In this document: positions 26,768 through 35,933 of the stretch, piece by piece
Position numbering within the stretch: position 1 is the first letter of the stretch
How the letters are laid out: each line of letters opens with the position of its first letter
NCBI GenBank assembly: GCA_026417115.1
Contig: JAOADW010000009.1
Location: forward strand, 61,190-125,189
Direction: 5' to 3'
Origin: Rhodocyclaceae bacterium
Lineage (GTDB): Bacteria > Pseudomonadota > Gammaproteobacteria > Burkholderiales > Rhodocyclaceae
Length of the DNA stretch: 64,000 nucleotides
Made by a program: the position numbers and the translations under genes
Notes under the pieces: model-generated
Database searches by the model: none
The model's input: only the letters and a program-made list of their open reading frames with translations
What the model was told of the DNA's origin: nothing

Positions 26768-28740
26768 GCGTCTTTTTCGACATTCCGCCGCTCATACGCG
26801 CGTCTGGCGAGGTCAGATTGCCAGGATCGAAGAGCATTTCGAATCGCACGCTGCTGCTGGCGGCGATCGCCGAGGGCGCAACCGAAGTCCATGATCTACT
26901 CGATGCGGACGATACGCGCATAATGCTCGCTGCGCTTGCGCGCTTGGGGGTGAGCGTCACGCAGCTTGGGGGCCATTCTTGGCGCATCGAAGGATGTGGC
27001 GGCGCTTTTCCCGTCAAGGAAGCCGAGCTCTTTTTGGGCAACGCGGGCACGGCCTTTCGTCCCTTGACTGCGGTCCTGGCGCTCAGCGGCGGGCGCTATC
27101 GATTGCGGGGAGTGGCGCGCATGCACGAGCGGCCCATCGGCGATCTCGTCGAAGGTCTACGGCAACTCGGCTGCGACATCCGCTACCTCGAGCGGGAAGG
27201 TTATCCGCCGCTCGAAATCCGGCCTGCATCGCTCCAGGTGGCGACGCCTATCCGTTTGCGCGGCGATGTGTCCTCGCAATTTTTGACAGCCTTGTTGATG
27301 GCCTTGCCTTTGCTTTCCGAAAGCGCGCAGATCGAGCTTGCCACCGAATTGATTTCCAAACCCTATGTCGAGATCACGCTCAAGTTGATGGCGCGTTTTG
27401 GCGTCACCGTCGAGCGCGACGATTGGCGGCGCTTCTTGCTGCCGGCCGGCCAGCGTTACCGAAGCCCTGGCCTCATTCATGTCGAGGGCGACGCCTCGAG
27501 CGCTTCTTACTTTCTTGCCGCAGGCGCTTTGGGCGGTGGCCCGGTGCGCGTCGTCGGCGTGGGCAGCCACAGCATCCAGGGCGATGTCGCTTTCGCCAAG
27601 ATCCTCGCCGATCTGGGCGCGCAGATCGAATGGGAAGAACATGCGATCGTCGCGCGTGCGCCCGCGACGGGCAAGCTACGCGCTTTCGATCTCGACCTCA
27701 ACGCCATACCCGACGCGGCCATGACGCTTGCCATCCTTGCGCTCTTCGCCGACGGCCCGAGCGTGCTGCGCAACATTGCGTCCTGGCGCGTGAAGGAAAC
27801 CGATCGCATCGCGGCGATGGCCAAGGAGCTTGCCAAGATCGGCGCGAAGGTCGAAGAAGGCGCCGACTGGCTTGCGGTTTCTCCGCCGACGACTTTCGTC
27901 AGCCATGCGGCGATCGCCACCTACGATGACCACCGTATGGCGATGTGTTTTGCGCTCGTCGCCTTCGCCGGCGTGCCGATCCGCATCCTGGATCCTGCGT
28001 GTGTGGGCAAGACCTTTCCTGGCTTTTTCGATGCCTTGGCGCGTATCGCCGCGCCGGTGATCGCCCTCGATGGGCCTTCTGCGTCCGGCAAGGGTACGGT
28101 GGCCGCACGACTGGCGCGCGCATTGGGGTTTCATTTGCTCGACTCGGGCGCGCTCTATCGGCTGGTGGCGCTCGCTGCGTTAGAAGCCGGCGTTTCCCTC
28201 GAGGACGAAGCCGGCCTGGCGGCTCTCGCGGCGGCGTTGCCTGCGCGGTTCGATGGCGAGCGCGTCTTCTTGGCCGAAAAAGAGGTGAGCGTGGAGATTC
28301 GCCGTGAAGAGATCGGGCGCGCGGCTTCGCAGATCGCCGCCTATCCCAAGGTGCGTGAAGCGCTTCTCGAACGACAGCGAGATTTCCGTCGTTTCCCAGG
28401 ACTCGTGGCGGACGGTCGCGACATGGGTTCGGTGGTGTTTCCCGACGCCGCCGTCAAAGTGTTTCTCACCGCAAGCCCTCGAGCGCGCGCCGAGCGCCGA
28501 TATAACCAGTTGATCGAAAAAGGTATACCTGCTAACATGCTTCCCCCTTTGACGGTGTTGGCTCAGGAGCTCGCGGAACGCGACCGACGCGATGCCGAGC
28601 GCCAAGTCGCGCCGCTCAAACGTTGTGAAGATGCCGAGCTTTTGGATACGACCGAGCTGGGCATCGAAGAGGCCGTGGCGGCGGCGATGGCGATCGTCCA
28701 GCGCCGTCTGCCGTTCATCAACCCACCACCCGTCGCGTAA
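26764..28740 (+). CDS. aroA-cmk: Fusion of EPSP synthase (AroA) and cytidylate kinase (Cmk)
   Basis: 658 residues in one frame. Residues 1-430 are 5-enolpyruvylshikimate-3-phosphate synthase ([10 protein letters not shown] with Lys23, [23 protein letters not shown]). About residues 431-650 are CMP/dCMP kinase, with P-loop GPSASGKGT (437-445), SGALYR, and [15 protein letters not shown]. There is no evident linker between the halves. The start is GTG at 26764, overlapping the tyrA stop; longer in-frame starts read antisense-like sequence inside tyrA. It couples the sixth shikimate step and pyrimidine nucleotide supply in one polypeptide. Similar fusions are annotated in other betaproteobacteria. 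Confidence 0.95.
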   Translation: MSVFFDIPPLIRASGEVRLPGSKSISNRTLLLAAIAEGATEVHDLLDADDTRIMLAALARLGVSVTQLGGHSWRIEGCGGAFPVKEAELFLGNAGTAFRPLTAVLALSGGRYRLRGVARMHERPIGDLVEGLRQLGCDIRYLEREGYPPLEIRPASLQVATPIRLRGDVSSQFLTALLMALPLLSESAQIELATELISKPYVEITLKLMARFGVTVERDDWRRFLLPAGQRYRSPGLIHVEGDASSASYFLAAGALGGGPVRVVGVGSHSIQGDVAFAKILADLGAQIEWEEHAIVARAPATGKLRAFDLDLNAIPDAAMTLAILALFADGPSVLRNIASWRVKETDRIAAMAKELAKIGAKVEEGADWLAVSPPTTFVSHAAIATYDDHRMAMCFALVAFAGVPIRILDPACVGKTFPGFFDALARIAAPVIALDGPSASGKGTVAARLARALGFHLLDSGALYRLVALAALEAGVSLEDEAGLAALAAALPARFDGERVFLAEKEVSVEIRREEIGRAASQIAAYPKVREALLERQRDFRRFPGLVADGRDMGSVVFPDAAVKVFLTASPRARAERRYNQLIEKGIPANMLPPLTVLAQELAERDRRDAERQVAPLKRCEDAELLDTTELGIEEAVAAAMAIVQRRLPFINPPPVA

Positions 28741-28753
28741 GCGACGTTTTTTT
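28731..28753 (+). terminator. Intrinsic terminator whose loop is the aroA-cmk stop codon
   Basis: CGTCGC (28731-28736), loop GTAA (28737-28740), GCGACG (28741-28746) and seven T (28747-28753) form a textbook terminator. The TAA stop of aroA-cmk sits in the loop and the rpsA ATG is only 16 nt beyond the T tract. A ribosome finishing aroA-cmk would cover the hairpin, so read-through may depend on translation. Confidence 0.8.
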
Positions 28754-28768
28754 GGAAAACATCAATCT

Positions 28769-30478
28769 ATGTCCGAAACTGCTGCTGCCGTGCATGCCGC
28801 TCCCGCCGAATCGTTTGCCGCTTTGTTCGAAGAAAGCCTGTCGCGCCAAGAGATGCGCGCCGGCGAGGTGATCACGGCCGAAGTGGTCCGCGTCGATCAA
28901 AACTTCGTGGTCGTCAATGCGGGTCTGAAGTCCGAATCCTACATTCCGGTCGAAGAATTCAAGAACGACCGGGGAGAAATCGAGGTCAAGCCAGGCGATT
29001 TCGTCCAGGTGGCGATCGAGATGCTCGAAGATGGCTATGGCGAGACGCGCCTGTCGCGCGAAAAGGCCAAGCGCATCGCGGCCTGGAACGAGCTCGAAAA
29101 GGCGCTGGAAAGCGGCGCATTGGTCAAGGGACTGGTGACGGGCAAGGTCAAGGGCGGCCTGACGGTGATGACGAACGGCATTCGCGCCTTCTTGCCAGGC
29201 TCCTTGGTCGACATTCGTCCGGTCAAGGACACTACGCCCTATGAAGGCAAGGAATTTGAATTCAAGGTCATCAAGCTCGACAAGAAGCGCAACAATGTGG
29301 TGCTTTCGCGCCGCGCCGTGCTCGAAGAGACGATGGGCGAGGAACGTCAGAAGCTCATCGAAACCTTGCAGGAAGGCGCCATCGTCAAGGGGGTGGTGAA
29401 GAACATCACCGACTACGGCGCGTTCGTGGATCTCGGCGGCATCGATGGCCTATTGCACATCACGGATCTCGCCTGGCGTCGTGTGCGCCATCCTTCCGAG
29501 GTGGTCAATGTCGGCGACGAAGTGACCGCCAAGGTGCTCAAGTTCGACCAAGAAAAGAATCGCGTCTCCTTGGGGCTCAAACAGCTCGGGGAAGATCCCT
29601 GGATCGGCATCGCACGCCGCTATCCCGCAGGGACGCGGCTTTTTGGCAAGGTCACCAACTTGACCGACTACGGTGCGTTCGTCGAAATCGAGCCGGGCAT
29701 CGAGGGTCTCGTGCATGTGTCCGAAATGGACTGGACCAACAAGAACATTCATCCGTCGAAGGTGGTGCAGATCGGCGATGAGGTCGAGGTGATGATCCTC
29801 GAGATCGACGAAGAGCGCCGCCGCATCTCCCTCGGCATGAAGCAATGCAAGCCCAATCCGTGGGAAGACTTCGCGATGAATCACAAGAAAGGTGACAAGG
29901 TGCGCGGCCAGATCAAATCGATCACCGATTTCGGCATCTTCATCGGATTGCCGGGCGGCATCGATGGGTTGGTCCATCTTTCCGACCTCTCCTGGTCACA
30001 GCCCGGCGAAGAGGCCAAACAAAACTACAAGAAAGGCGACGAGGTGGAAGCCGTGGTGCTCGCCATCGATGTCGAGAAAGAGCGCATCTCTCTGGGCATC
30101 AAACAGCTCGAAGGCGATCCTTTCACCAGCTTCATCGCCACCCATGACAAGAACAGCCTGGTGACGGGGACGGTGAAAAGCGTCGATGCGAAGGGCGCCG
30201 TCATCGATCTCGGCAACGAGGTCGAAGGATATTTGCGCGCCTCCGAGTTTGCGCGTGAGCGCATCGACGATTTGACGCAGCACGTGAAGGTCGGCGATAC
30301 CATCGAGGCGATGATCATCAACATCGATCGCAAGTCGCGCTCGATCAATCTCTCGGTGAAAGCGAAAGAGCAAGCCGAACAGAGCGAAGCCTTGGAGCGC
30401 CTGGCTGCCGAAGCCCAGGCGGCGACGGGTACGACGAGCCTCGGCGCCCTGCTCAAGGCGAAGCTCAAGCAATCCTGA
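28769..30478 (+). CDS. rpsA: 30S ribosomal protein S1
   Basis: 569 residues containing six S1 RNA-binding repeats; representative repeat cores are [50 protein letters not shown], and [21 protein letters not shown]1 helps the 30S subunit capture and unfold mRNAs. The start at 28769 follows the weak site GGAAAA, as is common for rpsA, whose own translation is self-controlled. Because an intrinsic terminator lies directly upstream, a promoter inside cmk (as in E. coli) is likely. Confidence 0.97.
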   Translation: MSETAAAVHAAPAESFAALFEESLSRQEMRAGEVITAEVVRVDQNFVVVNAGLKSESYIPVEEFKNDRGEIEVKPGDFVQVAIEMLEDGYGETRLSREKAKRIAAWNELEKALESGALVKGLVTGKVKGGLTVMTNGIRAFLPGSLVDIRPVKDTTPYEGKEFEFKVIKLDKKRNNVVLSRRAVLEETMGEERQKLIETLQEGAIVKGVVKNITDYGAFVDLGGIDGLLHITDLAWRRVRHPSEVVNVGDEVTAKVLKFDQEKNRVSLGLKQLGEDPWIGIARRYPAGTRLFGKVTNLTDYGAFVEIEPGIEGLVHVSEMDWTNKNIHPSKVVQIGDEVEVMILEIDEERRRISLGMKQCKPNPWEDFAMNHKKGDKVRGQIKSITDFGIFIGLPGGIDGLVHLSDLSWSQPGEEAKQNYKKGDEVEAVVLAIDVEKERISLGIKQLEGDPFTSFIATHDKNSLVTGTVKSVDAKGAVIDLGNEVEGYLRASEFARERIDDLTQHVKVGDTIEAMIINIDRKSRSINLSVKAKEQAEQSEALERLAAEAQAATGTTSLGALLKAKLKQS

Positions 30479-30493
30479 AGCGGCTAGGGCACG

Positions 30494-30787
30494 ATGACGC
30501 GTTCGGAACTCATTGCACGGCTGGCGGAGCGTTTCCCCCAGCTGGTGTTCAAAGACGCCGAGCTGTCGGTCAAGGTGCTGCTCGACGCGATTGCCGGGGC
30601 GCTCGCTCAAGGCGAGCGCGTCGAGATTCGTGGCTTTGGCAGCTTCTCTTTGAATTTTCGGCCGGCGCGTCAAGGGCGCAACCCGAAGACGGGCGAGCCC
30701 GTCACCGTGCCGGCCAAGTATGCGCCTCATTTCAAGGCTGGGAAAGAACTCCGGCAACGTGTCGATCGGGGCGGTATGACACAATGA
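30494..30787 (+). CDS. ihfB: Integration host factor subunit beta
   Basis: 97 residues of the HU/IHF family. The DNA-bending arm [20 protein letters not shown] and [13 protein letters not shown] are characteristic of the IHF beta chain. rpsA-ihfB is a conserved gene pair. It starts 15 nt after rpsA and its stop overlaps lapA (ATGA). Confidence 0.97.
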   Translation: MTRSELIARLAERFPQLVFKDAELSVKVLLDAIAGALAQGERVEIRGFGSFSLNFRPARQGRNPKTGEPVTVPAKYAPHFKAGKELRQRVDRGGMTQ

Positions 30788-31077
30788 AGGCCTTCGCCTG
30801 GTTCTTGCGTGGCCTATTGTTTGTCTTACTGCTGGTTTTAGCGATCAAAAACGTCGGCGAAGTCGAAGTCCGTTTCTTCTTCGACCACCATTGGCGGGCA
30901 CCCTTGTCGTTGGTGCTTCTCGTCGCTTTGGCGGTGGGCGCGGCCTGCGGATTGTTAGCCACGGTGCCAACGCTGATTCGGCTGCGGCGGCGCTTGACTG
31001 CGCTAGAAAAGCAACGCGCACCGGGTTCCTCCGAGACGGCCGGCATGCCCCTTCCGCCTGCCTCATCCGAGAGGTGA
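30784..31077 (+). CDS. lapA: LapA-family inner-membrane protein (DUF1049)
   Basis: 97 residues with two membrane helices (about 8-24 and 40-62) and a short cytoplasmic coiled tail containing [14 protein letters not shown]. LapA partners LapB in balancing lipopolysaccharide assembly. The ihfB-lapA-lapB order is conserved in gamma- and betaproteobacteria. The start overlaps the ihfB stop. Confidence 0.88.
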   Translation: MKAFAWFLRGLLFVLLLVLAIKNVGEVEVRFFFDHHWRAPLSLVLLVALAVGAACGLLATVPTLIRLRRRLTALEKQRAPGSSETAGMPLPPASSER

Positions 31078-31080
31078 GTG

Positions 31081-32259
31081 ATGGAGATCGAACCTTGGTG
31101 GCTCCTGGCGCTGCCGCTTTTTTTCGCGCTTGGCTGGTTAGCGGCGAGAATCGATCTCAAGCAACTGATCGATGAATCGCGGCGTTTGCCGCGTTCTTAT
31201 TTCGCCGGCCTCAACTTTTTGCTCAATGAGCAGCCCGATCGCGCCATCGATGCCTTTCTCGAAGCCGCGCGCGCGACGCCTGACACTGTCGAGCTTCATT
31301 TCGCACTCGGCAATCTCTTCCGGCGCCGCGGCGAGATCGACCGCGCGATTCGCATCCATCGTCATCTCCTTGAACGGGCCGAGACGCTGTCCGAGGAGCA
31401 GCGCCTAGCGGCATTGGCCGAGCTCGGCCACGATTACCTCAAGGCGGGTCTGCTCGATCGCGCTGAAGAGACCTTCCTTGAGCTCCGTATGACGGCGCGC
31501 CACGAGGAAGCCTTGCGCGCCTTGCTCGAGATCTATCAGCAAGAGAAAGAGTGGCGCAAGGCGCTTCGACTGGCGCAAGAAATGCCGTCGGGCGGCAGTC
31601 ATCTCTGGCAGAGGGAAATCGCACATTTCCATTGCGAACTGGCCGAGCGGGCAATCGTAGAAGGTCGTCACGAGGAGGCGGAGGACGAACTCAAGGCGGC
31701 GCTTTCGGCGCATCGGCAATGTGCGCGCGCGACGCTTTTGTCTGGGCAACTTGCCGCCCGACGCGGCGATCTCGAGGAAGCGCTCAAGATTTGGCAGCGC
31801 ATCGAGCAGCAGAACCCCGCGTATCTGGCTTTGGCAGCGCCCGATATGCTGGGAGCCTGGCGCGCTCTGGGGCGCGAGCGAGAGGGGGTACATGCGCTCA
31901 AACATTACCTCGAGCGCTATCCGTCGCTGGATTTGTTGGATCTCGCTTTCGAGGCGGCCTTGGCGGGCGAAGGCGTCGAAGCCGCTTATCTGATCGTGAA
32001 AAACGAACTGCGTCGCAATCCGACGCTCTCTGGCCTTGACCGGCTGTTGGAAGCGCAGGTCCTATTGGCCCCCCCTGAACGGCGTCACGATCTCGAACTG
32101 ATCAAATCGCTGATACACCACCACACGCGGCGCATCGTGCGGTATCGCTGCCAGGAATGCGGATTCAAGGCGCGTCAATTCCATTGGCGTTGCCCTGCCT
32201 GCGCGAGCTGGGAGTCGTTTCCGCCCTGCCGTCATGAAGAACTCGAGGCTTACCCATGA
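31081..32259 (+). CDS. lapB: Lipopolysaccharide assembly protein LapB (YciM)
   Basis: 392 residues: one N-terminal membrane anchor (WWLLALPLFFALGWLAA), a run of TPR repeats (e.g. LHFALGNLFRRRGEIDRAIR) and a C-terminal rubredoxin-like zinc site with CQECGF and CPAC (four cysteines). LapB controls LpxC turnover and coordinates LPS synthesis with export. ATG 31081 is preferred over GTG 31078 because GAGGTGA sits just ahead. The stop overlaps the heptose kinase gene, which continues the LPS theme. Confidence 0.94.
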   Translation: MEIEPWWLLALPLFFALGWLAARIDLKQLIDESRRLPRSYFAGLNFLLNEQPDRAIDAFLEAARATPDTVELHFALGNLFRRRGEIDRAIRIHRHLLERAETLSEEQRLAALAELGHDYLKAGLLDRAEETFLELRMTARHEEALRALLEIYQQEKEWRKALRLAQEMPSGGSHLWQREIAHFHCELAERAIVEGRHEEAEDELKAALSAHRQCARATLLSGQLAARRGDLEEALKIWQRIEQQNPAYLALAAPDMLGAWRALGREREGVHALKHYLERYPSLDLLDLAFEAALAGEGVEAAYLIVKNELRRNPTLSGLDRLLEAQVLLAPPERRHDLELIKSLIHHHTRRIVRYRCQECGFKARQFHWRCPACASWESFPPCRHEELEAYP

Positions 32260-33188
32260 GATGGCCAGACACTGCGCTTGCTCGCATCCTCGTCGTTGGC
32301 GACGTGATGCTCGATCGTTATTGGTTCGGCGATGTCGCGCGTATCTCACCGGAGGCGCCGGTGCCGGTGGTCAAGGTGGACCGCACCGAGGACCGCCCCG
32401 GGGGCGCAGCCAATGTCGCGCGCAACGTCGTCGCCTTGGGCGCTCGCGCCCTATTGCTTTCCGTCGTCGGGGCCGACGAAGCGGGCCAGACCCTGGCCAA
32501 GCTGCTCGTGCAGTCGAACATCGACGCTTCGCTGCATGAAGATGCGCAGCTGTCGACCACCGTCAAGCTGCGCGTGATCGGGCGGCAGCAGCAGCTGTTA
32601 CGCATCGATTTCGAAACATGGCCGACCCATGAAGTCCTGCAAGCGAAGTTGGCGGAATTCACGGCGCGGCTGCCGGAATGCAATGCGGTGATCCTTTCCG
32701 ACTATGGCAAGGGAGGGCTTGCCCATATTCGCGAGATGATCCGCCGTGCGCGCGCGGCGGGCAAGCCCGTGTTTGTCGATCCCAAGGGGGATGATTACAG
32801 CCGCTATGAGGGCGCCACGGTCATTACCCCCAATCGGGCGGAGCTGCGCGAGGTCGTCGGGCGCTGGCGCGACGAGGGCGATCTGACCGAGCGCGCGCGC
32901 CGCCTGATCGCAGAACTGGGATTGGAAGCCTTGCTGCTCACCCGCTCCGAAGAGGGTATGACGCTTTTCACGCACGATGACGTCGTGCACGAGGCGGCGC
33001 AGGCGCGCGAGGTTTATGACGTCAGCGGAGCAGGCGACACCGTGATCGCAACCCTGGCCGTGATGCATGCGGTTGGCTGCGACCTCGTCACGGCGATGCG
33101 GCTGGCCAATCGGGCGGCGGGCGTCGTCGTCGGCAAGCTTGGCACGGCGACCTGCTCTCAAGATGAACTCATTGCGGCTTGCCGCTAG
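32256..33188 (+). CDS. rfaE1: D-glycero-beta-D-manno-heptose-7-phosphate kinase
   Basis: 310 residues, a PfkB/ribokinase fold. Markers are [13 protein letters not shown], the substrate region [12 protein letters not shown] and the PfkB signature [13 protein letters not shown]. It contains only the kinase half of the E. coli HldE protein; no nucleotidyltransferase domain follows, so a separate adenylyltransferase gene is expected elsewhere. It makes heptose 1,7-bisphosphate for LPS inner core. It is coupled to lapB by ATGA overlap. Confidence 0.93.
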   Translation: MRWPDTALARILVVGDVMLDRYWFGDVARISPEAPVPVVKVDRTEDRPGGAANVARNVVALGARALLLSVVGADEAGQTLAKLLVQSNIDASLHEDAQLSTTVKLRVIGRQQQLLRIDFETWPTHEVLQAKLAEFTARLPECNAVILSDYGKGGLAHIREMIRRARAAGKPVFVDPKGDDYSRYEGATVITPNRAELREVVGRWRDEGDLTERARRLIAELGLEALLLTRSEEGMTLFTHDDVVHEAAQAREVYDVSGAGDTVIATLAVMHAVGCDLVTAMRLANRAAGVVVGKLGTATCSQDELIAACR

Positions 33189-33191
33189 AAT
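33186..33191 (+). promoter_or_regulatory. Candidate -10 element before hldD
   Basis: TAGAATC spans the rfaE1 stop codon (TAG), 32 nt upstream of the hldD ATG. There is no convincing -35 at 16-18 nt. It is listed because the same heptamer precedes two tRNAs and gyrA here. Confidence 0.3.
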
Positions 33192-33223
33192 CTTACTTTG
33201 GCATACCACTTGGGCTCTTGGCT

Positions 33224-34222
33224 ATGTATTACGTCGTTACGGGTGCGGCTGGCTTCATCGGCGCCAACCTCGTCAAGGCGCTGAACGAGCGTGGCATCCA
33301 AGAAATCCTGGCCGTCGATAATCTCACGCGCGCCGACAAGTTCAAAAATCTCGTCGACTGCGAGATCGCAGACTATCTCGACAAGCACGAGTTCTTGGAG
33401 CGTCTGCAGGCAGGAGATTTCGATGGCGGCATCGAGGCGGTGTTCCATCAAGGCGCCTGTTCCGATACGATGGAAAGCGACGGCCGCTATATGATGGAAA
33501 ACAATTACCGCTATTCCGTCGTCTTGCTCGATTTTTGCCTCGACCACGAGGTACCTTTCCTCTATGCCTCTTCGGCGTCGGTCTATGGTGCTTCCAAGGT
33601 GTTTCGGGAGGCGCGCGTGCATGAAGCGCCGCTCAATGTCTATGGCTATTCGAAGTTCCTCTTCGATCAGGTGGTCAGGCGGCGATTGGCAAACCAAGAC
33701 CCGTCTTCTCAAGTCGTCGGCTTTCGCTATTTCAATGTCTATGGACCCCGTGAAAGCCACAAAGGGCGGATGGCGTCGGTAGCGTTCCACCATTTCCAAC
33801 AATATCGGCAAGAGGGCAAGGTCAAGCTCTTCGAGGGTTGCGACGGCTATGCCCATGGCGAGCAGCGGCGCGATTTCGTCTATGTCGACGACGTCGTGAA
33901 GGTGAATCTGTTTTTTCTCGAACATCCCGAGAAATCGGGGATCTTCAATCTGGGAACGGGGCGAGCGCAGCCCTTCAACGACGTCGCCCAGGCGACCGTC
34001 AATGCCTGCCGCGCGCTCGAGGGCAAGCCGCCGCTGTCACTGGCGGAAATGGTTGAGGCTGCGGTGATCGAATACATTCCTTTTCCTGAGGCGCTGCGTG
34101 GCAAATATCAAAGCTATACTTGCGCCGACATCACCGCCTTGCGCGAGGCAGGGTACGAAGCCTCCTTTGATGACGTCGCGACAGGGGTGAGCAAATACGT
34201 CGCCTGGTTGGCCAAGTCATGA
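33224..34222 (+). CDS. hldD: ADP-L-glycero-D-manno-heptose-6-epimerase
   Basis: 332 residues, extended short-chain dehydrogenase. The N-terminal Rossmann motif is [11 protein letters not shown]. Family blocks are [26 protein letters not shown], the catalytic [11 protein letters not shown] (Tyr and Lys), [11 protein letters not shown], and [14 protein letters not shown]. It performs the last step in making the LPS heptose donor. ATG 33224 places the Rossmann motif at the very N-terminus; an in-frame TTG at 33179 is unlikely. Confidence 0.97.
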   Translation: MYYVVTGAAGFIGANLVKALNERGIQEILAVDNLTRADKFKNLVDCEIADYLDKHEFLERLQAGDFDGGIEAVFHQGACSDTMESDGRYMMENNYRYSVVLLDFCLDHEVPFLYASSASVYGASKVFREARVHEAPLNVYGYSKFLFDQVVRRRLANQDPSSQVVGFRYFNVYGPRESHKGRMASVAFHHFQQYRQEGKVKLFEGCDGYAHGEQRRDFVYVDDVVKVNLFFLEHPEKSGIFNLGTGRAQPFNDVAQATVNACRALEGKPPLSLAEMVEAAVIEYIPFPEALRGKYQSYTCADITALREAGYEASFDDVATGVSKYVAWLAKS

Positions 34223-35121
34223 ACGTCCCCATTCTCGAGGCCTATGTCGGCAACACCCCCCTTGTCCGGCTGCAGCGTCTGCCGGGAGACGAAAACCTGC
34301 GCCGTAACAACTGCATTCTCGCCAAACTCGAAGGCAACAACCCTGCAGGTTCCGTCAAGGATCGCCCAGCCTTGTCGATGATCCGGCGCGCGGAAGAGCG
34401 CGGCGAGATCAAGCCCGGAGACACTTTGATCGAAGCGACCTCGGGCAATACGGGCATCGCGCTCGCCATGGTCGCGGCGATGCGAGGCTACCGCATGATC
34501 CTCGTGATGCCGGAAAATCAAAGCGTCGAGCGACGTCAGTCGATGCGCGCCTATGGCGCCGAGCTCGTGCTCACCCCCAAGGCTGCGGGCATGGAGGGCG
34601 CGCGTGACGAGGCCGAGCGACTGGTCCGCCAAGGCGTGGGCGTCATGCTCGATCAATTCTCCAATCCCGACAATCCCCGCGCGCATTACGAAGGAACCGC
34701 GCCTGAAATCTGGCGCGATACCCAGGGGCGCCTCACCCATTTCGTCTCGAGCATGGGCACCACCGGCACGATCATGGGGTGTTCGCGCTTTTTCAAGGAA
34801 CGGAATCCGGCCATCCAAATCATTGGCTGTCAGCCAGAAGAAGGCGCGCAGATTCCAGGCATCCGCAAGTGGCCGCCCGAGTATCTGCCCAAGATCTGCG
34901 ATTTCTCGCGGATCGACCGCATCGAATATGTCTCCCAGCGGGAAGCCGAGGAGATGACGCGACGGCTGGCGCGAGAGGAGGGCATTTTCTGTGGCGTTTC
35001 TTCCGGGGGTGCAATGGCCGTGGCTCTGCGCGTGGCGCAGACGGTCGAGAACGCGGTCATCGTCTCGATCGTCTGCGATCGCGGCGATCGCTATCTGTCG
35101 ACCGGCGTGTTTCCGGCGTGA
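34219..35121 (+). CDS. cysM: Cysteine synthase B (O-acetylserine sulfhydrylase)
   Basis: 300 residues, PLP fold type II. The PLP lysine is K47 in [10 protein letters not shown]. The phosphate loop reads [10 protein letters not shown], and the CysM-type [11 protein letters not shown] segment and the loop [11 protein letters not shown] are present. CysM can use thiosulfate as well as sulfide. It overlaps hldD by ATGA and the following exonuclease by GTGA. Confidence 0.94.
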   Translation: MNVPILEAYVGNTPLVRLQRLPGDENLRRNNCILAKLEGNNPAGSVKDRPALSMIRRAEERGEIKPGDTLIEATSGNTGIALAMVAAMRGYRMILVMPENQSVERRQSMRAYGAELVLTPKAAGMEGARDEAERLVRQGVGVMLDQFSNPDNPRAHYEGTAPEIWRDTQGRLTHFVSSMGTTGTIMGCSRFFKERNPAIQIIGCQPEEGAQIPGIRKWPPEYLPKICDFSRIDRIEYVSQREAEEMTRRLAREEGIFCGVSSGGAMAVALRVAQTVENAVIVSIVCDRGDRYLSTGVFPA

Positions 35122-35900
35122 TCCCGGTACTTTGCTTTGATATCGAAACCATCCCGGACATTGCGGGGATTCGCCGGCTTTATGACCTGCCGCCATCCCT
35201 GGCCGAGGAAGAGGTGGCGGAGTTCGCTTTTCAGAAACAGCGCGCAAAAAGCGGCTCCGATTTCTTGCCTCACCATCTGCAGCGCGTGATCGTGATTTCT
35301 TGTCTTTTACGCAGCGATGAGGGGGTGCGCGTATGGTCGCTCGCCGAACCGAAGTCCTCGGAAGCCGAAATCATCCAGCGCTTTTTCGAGGGCATCGGCA
35401 AATACACGCCGCAGCTCGTTTCCTGGAATGGGGGGGGATTCGATCTGCCGGTCTTGCACTATCGGGGCCTCATCCATGGCGTTACGGCGGCGCGGTACTG
35501 GGACATGGGCGAGGAAGAGCGGGAGTTTCGCTATAACAACTATGTCAATCGCTATCACATGCGCCATCTTGATCTCATGGACCTGCTTGCGCTCTATCAG
35601 CCGCGCGCCAATGCTCCCCTCGATGAGCTCGCGAAGTTGATGGGTCTGCCAGGCAAGCTCAGCATGGACGGCGCCGCTGTCTGGGAGGCCTGGTGCGCCG
35701 GTGAAATCGACGCCATTCGCGATTATTGCGAGGTTGACGTCGTCAATACCTACCTCGTCTTTCTCGCTTTCCAGAAAATGCGAGGACACCTGAGCGCCCA
35801 GGAGCACTGCGAGGAAATCCATCGAGTGCGTGCGGAATTGGAAAAATACGGGCAAAATCACTGGCGTGAATTCCTTTCCGCGTGGGGGGTGAAGGCGTAG
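35118..35900 (+). CDS. Predicted 3'-5' exonuclease, DNA polymerase B exo2 type
   Basis: 260 residues with three exonuclease motifs of the DEDDy class: FDIETIPD near the N-terminus (Asp and Glu), VSWNGGGFDLPVL in the middle and YCEVDVVNTY near the C-terminus. The family (PF10108-like) is related to the proofreading domain of family B polymerases but stands alone. GTG at 35118, inside the cysM stop (GTGA), is the only start that gives motif I at residue 6-9. It probably trims DNA or RNA 3' ends; the physiological role is not known. Confidence 0.85.
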   Translation: MIPVLCFDIETIPDIAGIRRLYDLPPSLAEEEVAEFAFQKQRAKSGSDFLPHHLQRVIVISCLLRSDEGVRVWSLAEPKSSEAEIIQRFFEGIGKYTPQLVSWNGGGFDLPVLHYRGLIHGVTAARYWDMGEEEREFRYNNYVNRYHMRHLDLMDLLALYQPRANAPLDELAKLMGLPGKLSMDGAAVWEAWCAGEIDAIRDYCEVDVVNTYLVFLAFQKMRGHLSAQEHCEEIHRVRAELEKYGQNHWREFLSAWGVKA

Positions 35901-35933
35901 CATGAAGACGCCTTAGAAAGAGGAAGGGGAAAA

